Of a stretch of DNA of 34,158 nucleotides, positions 24,923 to 33,200 are shown piece by piece (the stretch's first letter is position 1; each line of letters begins with the position of its first letter). The stretch is from DAOVRD01 sp964521715. GTDB lineage: Bacteria; Planctomycetota; Brocadiia; SM23-32. The translations under genes and the position numbers were made by a program. The stretch covers positions 1 to 34,158 of the forward strand of contig CAZFSS010000037.1 of the NCBI GenBank assembly GCA_964521715.1. The letters are read 5' to 3'. The notes beneath the pieces were generated by a model. The model worked only from the letters and a program-made list of their open reading frames with translations, had not been told where the DNA came from and did not search any database.

Positions 24923-25819
24923 TTATTCCTGCCAGTTGGTCAGGTTGCGGCTGTTCTTGTTCCAGCCGGGCCAGAGGCCGCGCTCGCCGGGGTTGGGCGT
25001 CCCGGGCGTAACGGTCGATTCCTCGCAGCCGGGGTAGAGGTCGGGCCCCCAGCTATAAAGCTGGAAGCTGTCCAGCTTGGGGTAGTTCTGGGTGGCGAAG
25101 CCGAACGTGCTGCGCGCGTAGCAGGGCCTGGTATTGCCTTCGGAGTCGACGTACTTCAGGTACTCCGGCGGGAGTGCTGGCGGTGAAGCCGGCGGGCTGT
25201 TGGGGTTCTCCCAAGCAGGAATCGCTAGATCGTCGCGCCAACCGTCGTGGGCCATGTAGTCCCTATTATGGACGTAGACGAGGGGGTTTCCCCAGAAGTC
25301 GACGATCTCGAAGACCTGCGTGCCGCCGAAGTAGTAGTTCGTGTGCTGAAGGACGTCCGGCGTGCCATCGCCGTCCAGGTCGGTGTCCGTGTCACCGCCG
25401 CCGTTGGAGAGGCCGTCGGCGTCGGTGTCCGGCCCGTCGGTGTTGCCCAGCATCTCGTTGCTGACCTCCAGATAGGGGCCGCCGGTCTGGCTGGCGAGGC
25501 AGAAGGTGAAGACCTCGATCCCCTGATTGAACGTGTCGGGGTTCGTCGTTTCACTGGCCGGGAACGCGGGGTTGAATCCCAGTTCGAGCCACGTTGAGGG
25601 CGGGTAGTCGCCGTAGTCGTTGTAGTACGCGAGCACGGCGGTCTCGCATTGGTGGATCAGGTTCAGCGTCTTGGTCTCGTGCGCCCTTCGCATGGCGCCG
25701 ATGACGGCGGGCATGAGCAGGCCGGCCAGGACTGCGATGATGCTGATAACGACGAGCAGCTCGACCATTGTGAAGCCGGCGTGTGCCTGTGCGTTGGACT
25801 GGTTGCGGGGCGTCAGCAT
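24923..25819 (-). CDS. GspG-like pseudopilin (type II secretion major pseudopilin type)
   Basis: A 298-residue prepilin. The leader ends at Gly15, followed by FTMVELLVVISIIAVLAGLLMPAV with Glu20 at +5. The next helix (MRRAHETKTLNLIHQCETAVLAYYNDYGDYPPS) matches GspG/DUF1559-type pseudopilins, where the YPP turn follows alpha-1. Normal GspG is about 140 residues, so this has a doubled C-terminal domain. An Asp/Gly-rich stretch (about 131-158, DTDTDLDGDGTPDV) resembles calcium loops, in keeping with the calcium site of GspG. The start has an AAAGGAG ribosome site. It is the first pseudopilin after gspF (88-base gap). Confidence 0.85.
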   Translation of the reverse strand: MLTPRNQSNAQAHAGFTMVELLVVISIIAVLAGLLMPAVIGAMRRAHETKTLNLIHQCETAVLAYYNDYGDYPPSTWLELGFNPAFPASETTNPDTFNQGIEVFTFCLASQTGGPYLEVSNEMLGNTDGPDTDADGLSNGGGDTDTDLDGDGTPDVLQHTNYYFGGTQVFEIVDFWGNPLVYVHNRDYMAHDGWRDDLAIPAWENPNSPPASPPALPPEYLKYVDSEGNTRPCYARSTFGFATQNYPKLDSFQLYSWGPDLYPGCEESTVTPGTPNPGERGLWPGWNKNSRNLTNWQE

Positions 25820-25907
25820 CGCGTTTCTCCTTTCGCGGCGTTCATGCGGCCTCCAGGCCCGAGTCGGCCGCCCGCGCGCCCGCGGCCGCGGCTGCGGCCG
25901 GCTCGTG

Positions 25908-27143
25908 TCACGAGAGCGACTTTATCAGCGCGACCAGGGGCATGAACAAGGATATGACGATGAAGCCGATCACGCCGCCGAGCAGCACGACGGTGATGGG
26001 CTCCATCAGGCGCGTCAGACCCTCGACGGCCACGTCGACCTCCTGGTCGTAGGTGTCGGCCACTTTCAGAAGCATCGCGTCGAGGTTGCCGGTCTCCTCG
26101 CCGACGTCCACCATGTTGACCACGATGTCGTCACAGACCTTGCTCTGGCTCAAGGGCGCAGCGATCGGGTCGCCCTGGCGCACGCCGTCGTGCACGCCCT
26201 GTATGGCGTCGGCCAGGACGCGGTTGCCCGCCGTGTCGCGGGAGATGGTCAGGGCCTCCAGGATGGGCACGCCGCTGCCGATCAGCGTGCCGAGCGTCCG
26301 GGTGAAACGGGCCACCGCCGACTTGTTCATGATGGTGCCGAACAGGGGCACCTTGAACTTCAGCCAGTCAATCACCAGCCGGCCTATCCGCGTGCTCACG
26401 ATGACCTTGTAAAGGACGATGAGGGTGATCGGGACGGCCGGCAACAGGTACCAGTACTTCGTGCAGAAGTGGGTGATGAGCAGGAGGATCTGCGTCGGCC
26501 TGGGCAGCTCCACCTCCAGTTCCTCGAACATCTGGATGAACGTGGGGATGATCCACTTGATCAGGCCGGCGATGATGAGTGTGGCCACGGAAAGGACGGC
26601 CACGGGGTAGATCAAGGCGCCGACGACGCGCCGCTTCAGGCGGGCGGCCTTCTCCCGGAACTCGGCCAGCCTCGTCAGGACCGAGTCCAGCATGCCGCTC
26701 GTCTCCCCCGCCTTGACCATGTTGCAGTAGAGCTCGTCGAATGCCTTGGGGAACTTGGCCATGGCCTCCGAGAGGGAGCTGCCGCCCTCGACCTCGTCCG
26801 CCACCGAGCCAATGACGTTCTTCAGGGCGCTGGCCCGCATCTGGTGTTCCAGGATGTTGAGCGCCTGAACAACCGGGATGCCGGCGTCGGTCAGCGTGGC
26901 CAGTTGCCGCGTGAAGGTCGTCAACTGCTTGCCCCGGACGCCGCCGATCACGAACGCCCTCTTCCTTATGCGCCGGCGGGCACCGGGGCGAGCGGCCTCG
27001 GCCCCCTTCGTCTCGGTCACCCGGGTGGGGAAGAGGTTCATCTGGCGGACCTTCGCAATCACCTCGTCGGTGTTGCGGGCCTCTATCGTGTCCACGACGG
27101 CCTTGCCTTCCGCGTTCATGGCTTCATACTCGAATATCGGCAT
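25908..27143 (-). CDS. gspF: type II secretion / type IV pilus inner-membrane platform protein (GspF/PilC)
   Basis: A 411-residue GspF/PilC protein. It starts with the family FEYEAMNAEGK, has two T2SSF cytoplasmic domains (about 72-195 and 275-397), and three membrane segments at about 174-200, 217-249 and 385-408. Family motifs include TRQLATLTDAGIPVVQAL and MVKAGETSGMLDSVL (first repeat) and TLGTLIGSGVPILEAL with VDVGEETGNLDAML (second repeat). It links the ATPase to pseudopilin extraction from the membrane. A GGAGGTGG ribosome site precedes the ATG. It heads the pseudopilin operon and has its own promoter. Length is standard. Confidence 0.95.
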   Translation of the reverse strand: MPIFEYEAMNAEGKAVVDTIEARNTDEVIAKVRQMNLFPTRVTETKGAEAARPGARRRIRKRAFVIGGVRGKQLTTFTRQLATLTDAGIPVVQALNILEHQMRASALKNVIGSVADEVEGGSSLSEAMAKFPKAFDELYCNMVKAGETSGMLDSVLTRLAEFREKAARLKRRVVGALIYPVAVLSVATLIIAGLIKWIIPTFIQMFEELEVELPRPTQILLLITHFCTKYWYLLPAVPITLIVLYKVIVSTRIGRLVIDWLKFKVPLFGTIMNKSAVARFTRTLGTLIGSGVPILEALTISRDTAGNRVLADAIQGVHDGVRQGDPIAAPLSQSKVCDDIVVNMVDVGEETGNLDAMLLKVADTYDQEVDVAVEGLTRLMEPITVVLLGGVIGFIVISLFMPLVALIKSLS

Positions 27144-27256
27144 CGTTCACCACCTCCACGCCAGAATGGATCAGGAACTATCGGAAAGGGCTGTAGATAC
27201 GCGACACGTGGTTTTCAAGACTCGCCTTTCCCTACTTTCTCCACCTTCCAATCGAC

Positions 27257-27285
27257 ATTATGCCCATTCGGGGGCACGTTGTCAA
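27257..27285 (-). promoter_or_regulatory. promoter of the gspF-pseudopilin operon
   Basis: Minus strand TTGACA (27280-27285), 17-base spacer, CATAAT (27257-27262). It lies in the 262-base gap between the second pilB-type gene and gspF, giving a leader of about 105 bases. It would allow the pseudopilin operon to be expressed apart from the ATPase genes. Confidence 0.7.
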
Positions 27286-27405
27286 GGCTTTTCCCGCTGC
27301 CCGCTGAATGCCTGGGGGGAGGGCAGGCAGGTCTTGCGTCTGTGGGGGGACGTCGGGTGGGACGCACCCGGTGCCGAAGGGGGCGAGGCGGCCGGGCAGG
27401 GCGGG

Positions 27406-29133
27406 CTAGTCGGCGAGGGTCACGCGGGAGACCTCTTCGATGGTCGTTATGCCGTCGTATATGGCCAGCAGGCCGCTGTCCCTGAGGGAGCGGGTGCCGA
27501 AGCGGCGGCAAGCCCAGCGGAGCTCCTGAGTCGATGCGCCGTGCATCATCATGTCCCGCATCTCGTCGTTCACGACGAGGATCTCGAAGATGCCCAAGCG
27601 GCCGAGGTAGCCGATGTTGGTGCAACGGTCGCATCCGCGGCCGCGGTAGAACTTCTTGCCCTTTACGTCCTCCGGCCGCAGCCCGAGGGAGAAGAGCGCG
27701 TCGGGGGTGGGCTCGTATTCCTCCTTGCAGTTCGCGCAGATCTTGCGCACGAGCCTCTGGGCCACGATGCCTTCGAGCGTGGCGTTGATCAGGTAGGGCT
27801 CGAGCCCCAGGTCGATCAGGCGGGTGATGGCGGTCGGGGCGTCGTTGGTGTGGAGGGTGCTGAAGACCACGTGCCCGGTCAGGGAGGCCTGGATGGCCAT
27901 GTCGCCGGTCTCCTTGTCGCGTATTTCGCCGACGAGGATGATGTCCGGGTCCTGGCGCAGGAAGTGACGCATGGCGGTGGCGAACACGACGCCGATCTCG
28001 GGCCGCACGGGCATCTGCATGACGCCCTGGATGTCGTACTCGACGGGGTCCTCGACCGTCAGGATCTTCACGCCGATGTCGTTCCTCTCCTTCAGGCACG
28101 CGTAGAGGGTGGTCGTCTTGCCGCAGCCGGTCGGGCCGGTGCAGAGGATGATCCCGTGGGGGCGGTACATCAGTTCGACCACCTTCTCGGTGTCGTCCCT
28201 GCGCAGGCCGAGCTCGCCGATGTCCAGGGCGACCATGCGCCGGTCGAGCACACGGAGCACGACGCTCTCGCCGAACATGGTGGGCAGGGTGGAAACGCGG
28301 AGGTCGATGGGGTTGCCGGCGATGTTCAATGAGATTCGTCCGTCCTGGGGCCTGCGCCGCTCGGAGATGTCCATGGTCTGGGTCATGACCTTGATACGGC
28401 TGCTGATCGCCACGTGCAGGTGTTTGGGCGGGGGGACCATCTCGTAGAGCACGCCGTCGACGCGGTAGCGGACCCTGAACTCGTCCTCGAAGGGCTCAAA
28501 GTGGATGTCGCTGGCCCGGTCCTGGATGGCCTGGAGCAGGATGAGGTTGAGCAGCTTGCGCACAGGGGCGCTCTCGGCCATCTCCTCCAGGCTCTCCAGC
28601 TCGATGGACTGGCTCTGCTGGGCCGTGTAGTCCGGCACGTCTTCCATGTCTTGCTGAAGCTCGCCGATGATGTCGGAGATGTTCTCCTGGGTGCTGTAGT
28701 ACTCCTGGATGGCGCGTTCGACGGCTGCCTGCGTGCCTACGGCTCCGACGATCTCGCAGTCGAGCAGGAAGCGCAGGTCATCGAGGGCCTCCAGGTGGGT
28801 GGGGTCGGCCAGCGCGACCGTGAGCACGCCGTTGGAGAAGCGCACCGGCACGATGCGGTAGGCCTGAGCGATGGACGGCGAGACCTGCTTGATGACGTCC
28901 TCGGGGATGTCGATGTCGTCCAGGTTGACGACTTCCATCCCGGCTTGGCTGGCCAAGGCCAGGGTCAGGTCCTCGCGGGTGATGTAGTTTCGCTCGACCA
29001 GTATCTCGCCGACGGCCCCGCCCCTCTCCTTCTGGACGGCGAGGGCCTCCTGGATCTGGCTCTCGTTGACCAGGCCCATGTCCTTCAGGATCCGGCCGAT
29101 CAGTTTCTTCCTTCGTTCGGTGTCTTGTGCCAT
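27406..29133 (-). CDS. GspE/PilB-family assembly ATPase (second copy)
   Basis: A 575-residue secretion ATPase. The N-terminus (about 10-150) is an MshEN-type domain: two GxIL...G(L/Y)(V/I)T segments (IGRILKDMGLVNESQI and VGEILVERNYITREDL). The ATPase core has Walker A GPTGCGKTT (333-341), Asp box TVEDPVEY (359-366), Walker B PDIILVGEIRD (396-406), His box GHVVFSTLHTN (420-430) and the tetracysteine zinc site Cys466, Cys469, Cys501, Cys504. It drives extension of pili or pseudopili. The start has no clear ribosome site. It follows pilT by 37 bases and so is probably cotranscribed. Whether it or the paralogue at 30352 powers the pseudopilins is unknown; this one is nearest gspF. Confidence 0.93.
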   Translation of the reverse strand: MAQDTERRKKLIGRILKDMGLVNESQIQEALAVQKERGGAVGEILVERNYITREDLTLALASQAGMEVVNLDDIDIPEDVIKQVSPSIAQAYRIVPVRFSNGVLTVALADPTHLEALDDLRFLLDCEIVGAVGTQAAVERAIQEYYSTQENISDIIGELQQDMEDVPDYTAQQSQSIELESLEEMAESAPVRKLLNLILLQAIQDRASDIHFEPFEDEFRVRYRVDGVLYEMVPPPKHLHVAISSRIKVMTQTMDISERRRPQDGRISLNIAGNPIDLRVSTLPTMFGESVVLRVLDRRMVALDIGELGLRRDDTEKVVELMYRPHGIILCTGPTGCGKTTTLYACLKERNDIGVKILTVEDPVEYDIQGVMQMPVRPEIGVVFATAMRHFLRQDPDIILVGEIRDKETGDMAIQASLTGHVVFSTLHTNDAPTAITRLIDLGLEPYLINATLEGIVAQRLVRKICANCKEEYEPTPDALFSLGLRPEDVKGKKFYRGRGCDRCTNIGYLGRLGIFEILVVNDEMRDMMMHGASTQELRWACRRFGTRSLRDSGLLAIYDGITTIEEVSRVTLAD

Positions 29134-29170
29134 GATCTGCGTTCTCAGCGGTAAGTGGAAAGCGCGCCTG

Positions 29171-30235
29171 CTACACCTCCATCTCCACCAGGCTCTTGGC
29201 GACCTCCTCCGGGTAGCGGCACCGCGTCAGCACCTCGGTGCGCTCGATGATGCCGTGCCCGTAGAGCCGCAGCAGGTCGTCGTCCAACAGTTGCATGCCC
29301 CGGTCGCGGCTGGTCTGGATGGCGGAGTCGATGCGGAACGTTTTGTTGTCGCGAATGAGGTGACGGATGGCCGGCGTGGCCAACAGCACCTCGTAGGCCG
29401 CCACCAGCCCCCCTCCGATGCGCGGTATGAGCGTCTGGGCCAGGATCGCCAGCAGGCTGTTGGCAAGCTGTATGCGGATCTGCGCCTGCTGCACGGCGGG
29501 GAACTCGTCGATGATCCTCTCAACCGTGCTCTGGGCGCTCTGCGTGTGGACCGTGGACAGGACCAGGTGACCCGTCTCGGACGCCGAGATGGCCAGCCGC
29601 GTGCTCTCCAGGTCGCGCATCTCGCCGACGAGGATGACGTCCGGCGTCTCGCGCAAGGCGGCGCGCAGGGCATCCGCGAAGCTGGGCACGTCGATGCCGA
29701 CTTCCCTCTGGCTCACGATGCATTTCTGGTGGCTGTGGCGATACTCGATGGGGTCCTCAATGGTCATGATGTGGATCTTGCGGTTGCGGTTGATGTGGTC
29801 GATCATCGTGGCCAGCGTGGTCGTCTTGCCGCTGCCCGTCGGGCCGGTGACCAGGAGCAGGCCGCGCGGCCGGAAGAGCAGCTCCTGGATGCCCGCGCCG
29901 AGCCCCAGTTCGTCGAACGTGCGGATCTTGGCCGGGATCTGCCGCAGCACGACCGCGACGTTCCCCCGCTGGCGGTATACGGCCACGCGGAAACTGGCCA
30001 GCCCCCTGAAGGAGAAGCCGAAGTCGGCCGAGCCGTTCTCCTGGAGCTGCTGCTGGAACCTCTCGGGCGTGATGCTCTTCATCAGGGCCACGGTGTCTTC
30101 GGGTTGCAGCGTCTCGGTCGGCAGGGGCTCGATCTCGGTGTTCAGTCGCAGCATGGGCGGCCTATCGACGGTCAGGATCAGGTCCTCCGCCCCTTGTCTG
30201 ATGGCGGCTGCAAGCAACTTGTCGATCTGAAGCAT
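29171..30235 (-). CDS. pilT: PilT-like retraction ATPase
   Basis: A 354-residue PilT-family ATPase from the ATG at 30235; an upstream in-frame ATG would add 18 unlikely residues. It has the PilT N-terminal PAS-like region (DRPPMLRLNTEI), Walker A GPTGSGKTT (131-139), Asp box TIEDPIEY (158-165), Walker B DVILVGEMRD (199-208), His box GHLVLSTVHT (222-231) and the PilT signature AIRHLIRDNK (289-298). The usual SDLHLT near residue 18 is EDLILT here. PilT disassembles pilin from the base and gives retraction. Its presence argues for a dynamic type IV pilus rather than a pure secretion machine. It sits between the two pilB-type genes. Confidence 0.92.
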   Translation of the reverse strand: MLQIDKLLAAAIRQGAEDLILTVDRPPMLRLNTEIEPLPTETLQPEDTVALMKSITPERFQQQLQENGSADFGFSFRGLASFRVAVYRQRGNVAVVLRQIPAKIRTFDELGLGAGIQELLFRPRGLLLVTGPTGSGKTTTLATMIDHINRNRKIHIMTIEDPIEYRHSHQKCIVSQREVGIDVPSFADALRAALRETPDVILVGEMRDLESTRLAISASETGHLVLSTVHTQSAQSTVERIIDEFPAVQQAQIRIQLANSLLAILAQTLIPRIGGGLVAAYEVLLATPAIRHLIRDNKTFRIDSAIQTSRDRGMQLLDDDLLRLYGHGIIERTEVLTRCRYPEEVAKSLVEMEV

Positions 30236-30351
30236 CTGGGGTCTTCGCTCCCGTGGGAAAGGGGAAGAATAAGCTCTGCAGGCCGGCACGAGCTGCGGCG
30301 GAAAGCCCGCCGGCCGCGCTCAAGTCAGGCCCGCCTTGCCGCGCGACTCTA

Positions 30352-32052
30352 TTACCATTCCTGGATGCCGCCGGCCACGCGCAGCACTTCTTCGACGGTC
30401 GTGATGCCCTGGATGACTTTCCGCAGGCCGTCTTCCATCAGGGTGAGCATTCCGTAGGACCTGGCCTTCTCGCGGATCTCACCGGTCGGGGCTTTTGCGA
30501 ACGTCAGGTTGCGCAGGTCGGGGTTCATTTCCATCAGTTCGAAGATCCCGGTCCGGCCGTAGTAGCCGGTGTTGTGGCAGCGGTTGCAGCCTGTGCCCCT
30601 GTAGAGCGTGAGGCCCTCGACGTCCTCGGGCGCCAGGCCCACGCTGTGCAGCAGCCGCTCCGGGACCTCGTAGGGCTGTTTGCAGTTGCTGCAGACAGTC
30701 CTGATAAGTCGCTGAGCCATGATGGCCTGGACGGACGAGGCCACCATGTAGGGGGGGATGCCCATGTCGATCAGGCGGGGGATGGCGCTGGCGGCGTCGT
30801 TGGTGTGCAGCGTGCTGAAGACCAGGTGGCCGGTCAGCGCTGCGCGGATGGCGATCTCGGCGGTCTCCTCGTCGCGGATCTCTCCCACCAGGATGATCTC
30901 GGGCGCCTGACGCAGCATGGCGCGCAGGATGATGGGAAAGGTCCTGTTGACTTCCGTCTGCACCTGCGACTGGTTTATGCCTGCGAACGTGTACTCGATC
31001 GGGTCTTCGGCCGTGATGATCTTGGTGTCCGGCCGGTTCAGTTCATTCAGGGCGGCGTACAGCGTCGTGGTCTTTCCGCTTCCCGTCGGTCCCGTGACGA
31101 GGAAGATGCCGTTGGGACGACGGATGATGCGCCGGAAGTGGTCCAGTTCGGACGGATGGAAGCCCAATTCGACCAGGCTCACCTTTGCCGATTCCTTGTC
31201 CAGGATACGCATCACGATGCTTTCGCCGTCGGTGGTCGGTATGTCGCTGACACGCAGGTCAAGGTGCCGGCCGGCGATTGCCATCGGGATACGGCCGTCC
31301 TGGGGCTTGCGCTTCTCGGCGAGGTCCATGCCCGCCATCAGCTTCATGCGGGCGATAAGGGGACTCTGGAGCCGCTTGGGGGGGGAGTCCACCTCCTGGC
31401 AGACGCCGTCGACGCGGTAGCGGATGCGCAGGCGGTTGGTCATCGGCTCGACGTGGATGTCGCTGGCCCGCGCCTGCACGGCGTCGCTGACGATCAGGTT
31501 GACCAGCCGGACCATCGGTGCGTCGTCGTCTTCGTATCTCTGGTCCTGGGCGCCTGCTTCCTCGACGGCCAGTTCACCCTCCGTGAAGGCGCGCAGCATG
31601 TTGTCCACGGTGGCTTCTTCGCCGCCATAGTACCTCTCGATCGCCGCGGTTATTGCCTCCTCGGTGGCCAGGACCGGCTTTATGTCCAGGTTGAGGATGA
31701 ACTTCAGGTTGTCTATAGCGCACAGGTCCAGGTCGCTTATGGCGACGACCAGGGAGTCGGCGTCCCTCTTGAGGGGCAGAATGCTGTGCATCTTGGCGGT
31801 GCTTCGCGGCACTGAGTCGATGGCTTCGATCTCCGGCCGAATCCTGTCCAGGTCGACGACCGGCACGTCGAACTGCTCGCCAAGGCACTTCAGGACGTCC
31901 TCTTCGGACACGTACCCGAACTTCACAAGGATCTCGCCCAGCCGCAGCTTCTCGCCCGATTTCTGTTGGTACTCCAGGGCCCTCTGCACCTGCTCCTTTT
32001 CCACGAGGCCCTTGTCAAGCAGAAGCTGTCCTATGGATTTGCGGACCGGCAT
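30352..32052 (-). CDS. GspE/PilB-family assembly ATPase (first copy)
   Basis: A 566-residue ATPase from the ATG at 32052, which has an AGGGGGT ribosome site; an upstream ATG at 32100 would overlap the -10 box and is rejected. The N-terminus has an MshEN-type pair (SIGQLLLDKGLVEKEQV and RLGEILVKFGYVSEEDV), the second with the RLGxxL motif that binds c-di-GMP in MshE. The core has Walker A GPTGSGKTT (321-329), Asp box AEDPIEY, Walker B PEIILVGEIRD (384-394), His box GHLVFSTLHTN and Cys454, Cys457, Cys489, Cys492. It is related to, but clearly diverged from, the ATPase at 27406. It is first in the minus-strand order, 116 bases upstream of pilT. Confidence 0.93.
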   Translation of the reverse strand: MPVRKSIGQLLLDKGLVEKEQVQRALEYQQKSGEKLRLGEILVKFGYVSEEDVLKCLGEQFDVPVVDLDRIRPEIEAIDSVPRSTAKMHSILPLKRDADSLVVAISDLDLCAIDNLKFILNLDIKPVLATEEAITAAIERYYGGEEATVDNMLRAFTEGELAVEEAGAQDQRYEDDDAPMVRLVNLIVSDAVQARASDIHVEPMTNRLRIRYRVDGVCQEVDSPPKRLQSPLIARMKLMAGMDLAEKRKPQDGRIPMAIAGRHLDLRVSDIPTTDGESIVMRILDKESAKVSLVELGFHPSELDHFRRIIRRPNGIFLVTGPTGSGKTTTLYAALNELNRPDTKIITAEDPIEYTFAGINQSQVQTEVNRTFPIILRAMLRQAPEIILVGEIRDEETAEIAIRAALTGHLVFSTLHTNDAASAIPRLIDMGIPPYMVASSVQAIMAQRLIRTVCSNCKQPYEVPERLLHSVGLAPEDVEGLTLYRGTGCNRCHNTGYYGRTGIFELMEMNPDLRNLTFAKAPTGEIREKARSYGMLTLMEDGLRKVIQGITTVEEVLRVAGGIQEW

Positions 32053-32088
32053 AGGATTACCCCCTATTCTCTCAAGACCTGGCTCCCG

Positions 32089-32117
32089 ATTATAGGTCAA
32101 CCGCCAGGCATTTGCAA
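32089..32117 (-). promoter_or_regulatory. promoter of the pilB-pilT-pilB set
   Basis: Minus strand TTGCAA (32112-32117), 17-base spacer, perfect TATAAT (32089-32094). Transcription would start near 32082, 30 bases before the ATG at 32052. This fixes the start choice of the ATPase gene. Confidence 0.75.
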
Positions 32118-32273
32118 GGTTTGCGGAAGGTTCCTTGGCAGGGCGTCAGCGGCCTGGCCGGAGGGCCGCAGGCCGGCCCTCCGGGGGCGCCTGGGCGACG
32201 GCCGGGCCGGCGCGCGCCGAAACGCCCGCCACCGCCCCGTCCGCCTTGCATCCGCGCCCGAGCCGGCGGATTC

Positions 32274-32303
32274 TTGATCGGCCGACGCCGTTCCGAGTAC
32301 AAT
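32274..32303 (+). promoter_or_regulatory. promoter of the LptB-like gene
   Basis: TTGATC (32274-32279), 18-base spacer, TACAAT (32298-32303), about 42 bases before the ATG at 32345. Just after it a 12-base direct repeat (AATGCCATCTCT at 32301 and 32317) is seen; its meaning is unknown. The 32118-32273 stretch is GC-rich without a gene. Confidence 0.5.
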
Positions 32304-32344
32304 GCCATCTCTGGCAAATGCCATCTCTCATCGCGCGGTCTTCC

Positions 32345-33142
32345 ATGACTAGGCTCTTCCAGGCTCGGGGGCTTGTCAAGCGCTATAGCCGGCGCGCTGT
32401 CGTGGATCACGTCGGCTTCGACGTGAACGCCGGGGAGGCCGTCGGCATGCTCGGCCCGAACGGAGCGGGCAAGACGACGGCCTTTCGCATGTGCATAGGG
32501 CTCATCCGGCCGGACGCCGGTTCGGTCTACTTCAACGGCCGCGACATCACGCGCCTGCCCATGTACAAACGCTGCCGCCTCGGGATGACTTACCTTGCGC
32601 AGGAGCCGAGCCTGTTCCAGAACATGACGGCCGAGGACAACCTGGTGGCCATCATGGAGATGCAGGGGCTGGGCCGCCCTGCACGGCGCAAGAAAGCGGA
32701 TCGGATGCTCGAGGAGTTCGGACTGAAGCACCTTCGCGACCAGGCGGCCTACACGCTGAGCGGCGGCGAACGCCGACGTCTCGAGATCGCCCGTGCCCTC
32801 TGCTCGGACCCCGGCATCATCTTGCTGGACGAGCCCTTCACGGGCATCGATCCCATAGCCGTGGGCGAGGTCCAGGACATGGTCGTCGGCCTGAAGTACA
32901 AGGGGATCGGCGTGCTGATCACCGACCACAATGTCCTGGAGGCCCTGCGCATCACCGACCGGGCCTACATCCTCAGCGAAGGGAAGATCGTCACCCAGGG
33001 CACCGCCGAGCAGATATTGGAGGACCCCATAGCCCGCAAGAGCTACCTGGGCGACCGCATCCAGGCCGAGCACATCGGGATGGTCAGCAAGCGCCGCGAG
33101 GAGGCCGACGCGGCCGCGCACTCGGATCCGGCCGGGCTTTGA
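32345..33142 (+). CDS. lptB: LptB-like ABC transporter ATP-binding protein
   Basis: A 265-residue ABC ATPase from the ATG at 32345, where the sequence begins to match family members (LFQARGLVKRYSRRAVV); upstream in-frame ATGs add unlikely residues. It has Walker A GPNGAGKTT (37-45), Q-loop Gln86, signature LSGGE (138-142), Walker B IILLDEP (158-164) and H-switch His195 (ITDHNV). The RRAVVDHVGFDV and TYLAQEPSLFQNMTAEDNL segments and the SYLGD end are those of LptB, which powers LPS export with LptFG. The 25-residue charged tail after it is extra. No lptA, lptC, lptF or lptG is in the window. The next gene follows 58 bases downstream on the same strand. Confidence 0.85.
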   Translation: MTRLFQARGLVKRYSRRAVVDHVGFDVNAGEAVGMLGPNGAGKTTAFRMCIGLIRPDAGSVYFNGRDITRLPMYKRCRLGMTYLAQEPSLFQNMTAEDNLVAIMEMQGLGRPARRKKADRMLEEFGLKHLRDQAAYTLSGGERRRLEIARALCSDPGIILLDEPFTGIDPIAVGEVQDMVVGLKYKGIGVLITDHNVLEALRITDRAYILSEGKIVTQGTAEQILEDPIARKSYLGDRIQAEHIGMVSKRREEADAAAHSDPAGL

Positions 33143-33200
33143 CGGGCTGCCCGGCGTCGCGCGCGCGTTCCCTTTCCTCTTCGTCCCTCGGTGAGATCCC

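Noticed and set aside
29066..31815. Two long plus-strand frames opposite the ATPase genes
   Set aside because: Antisense to genes with complete Walker motifs; composition of a shadow frame (His, Asp, Val, Leu-rich).
32053..32100. Upstream ATG (32100) for the first pilB-type ATPase
   Set aside because: It lies upstream of the predicted transcription start and overlaps the -10 region; the ATG at 32052 has a ribosome site.
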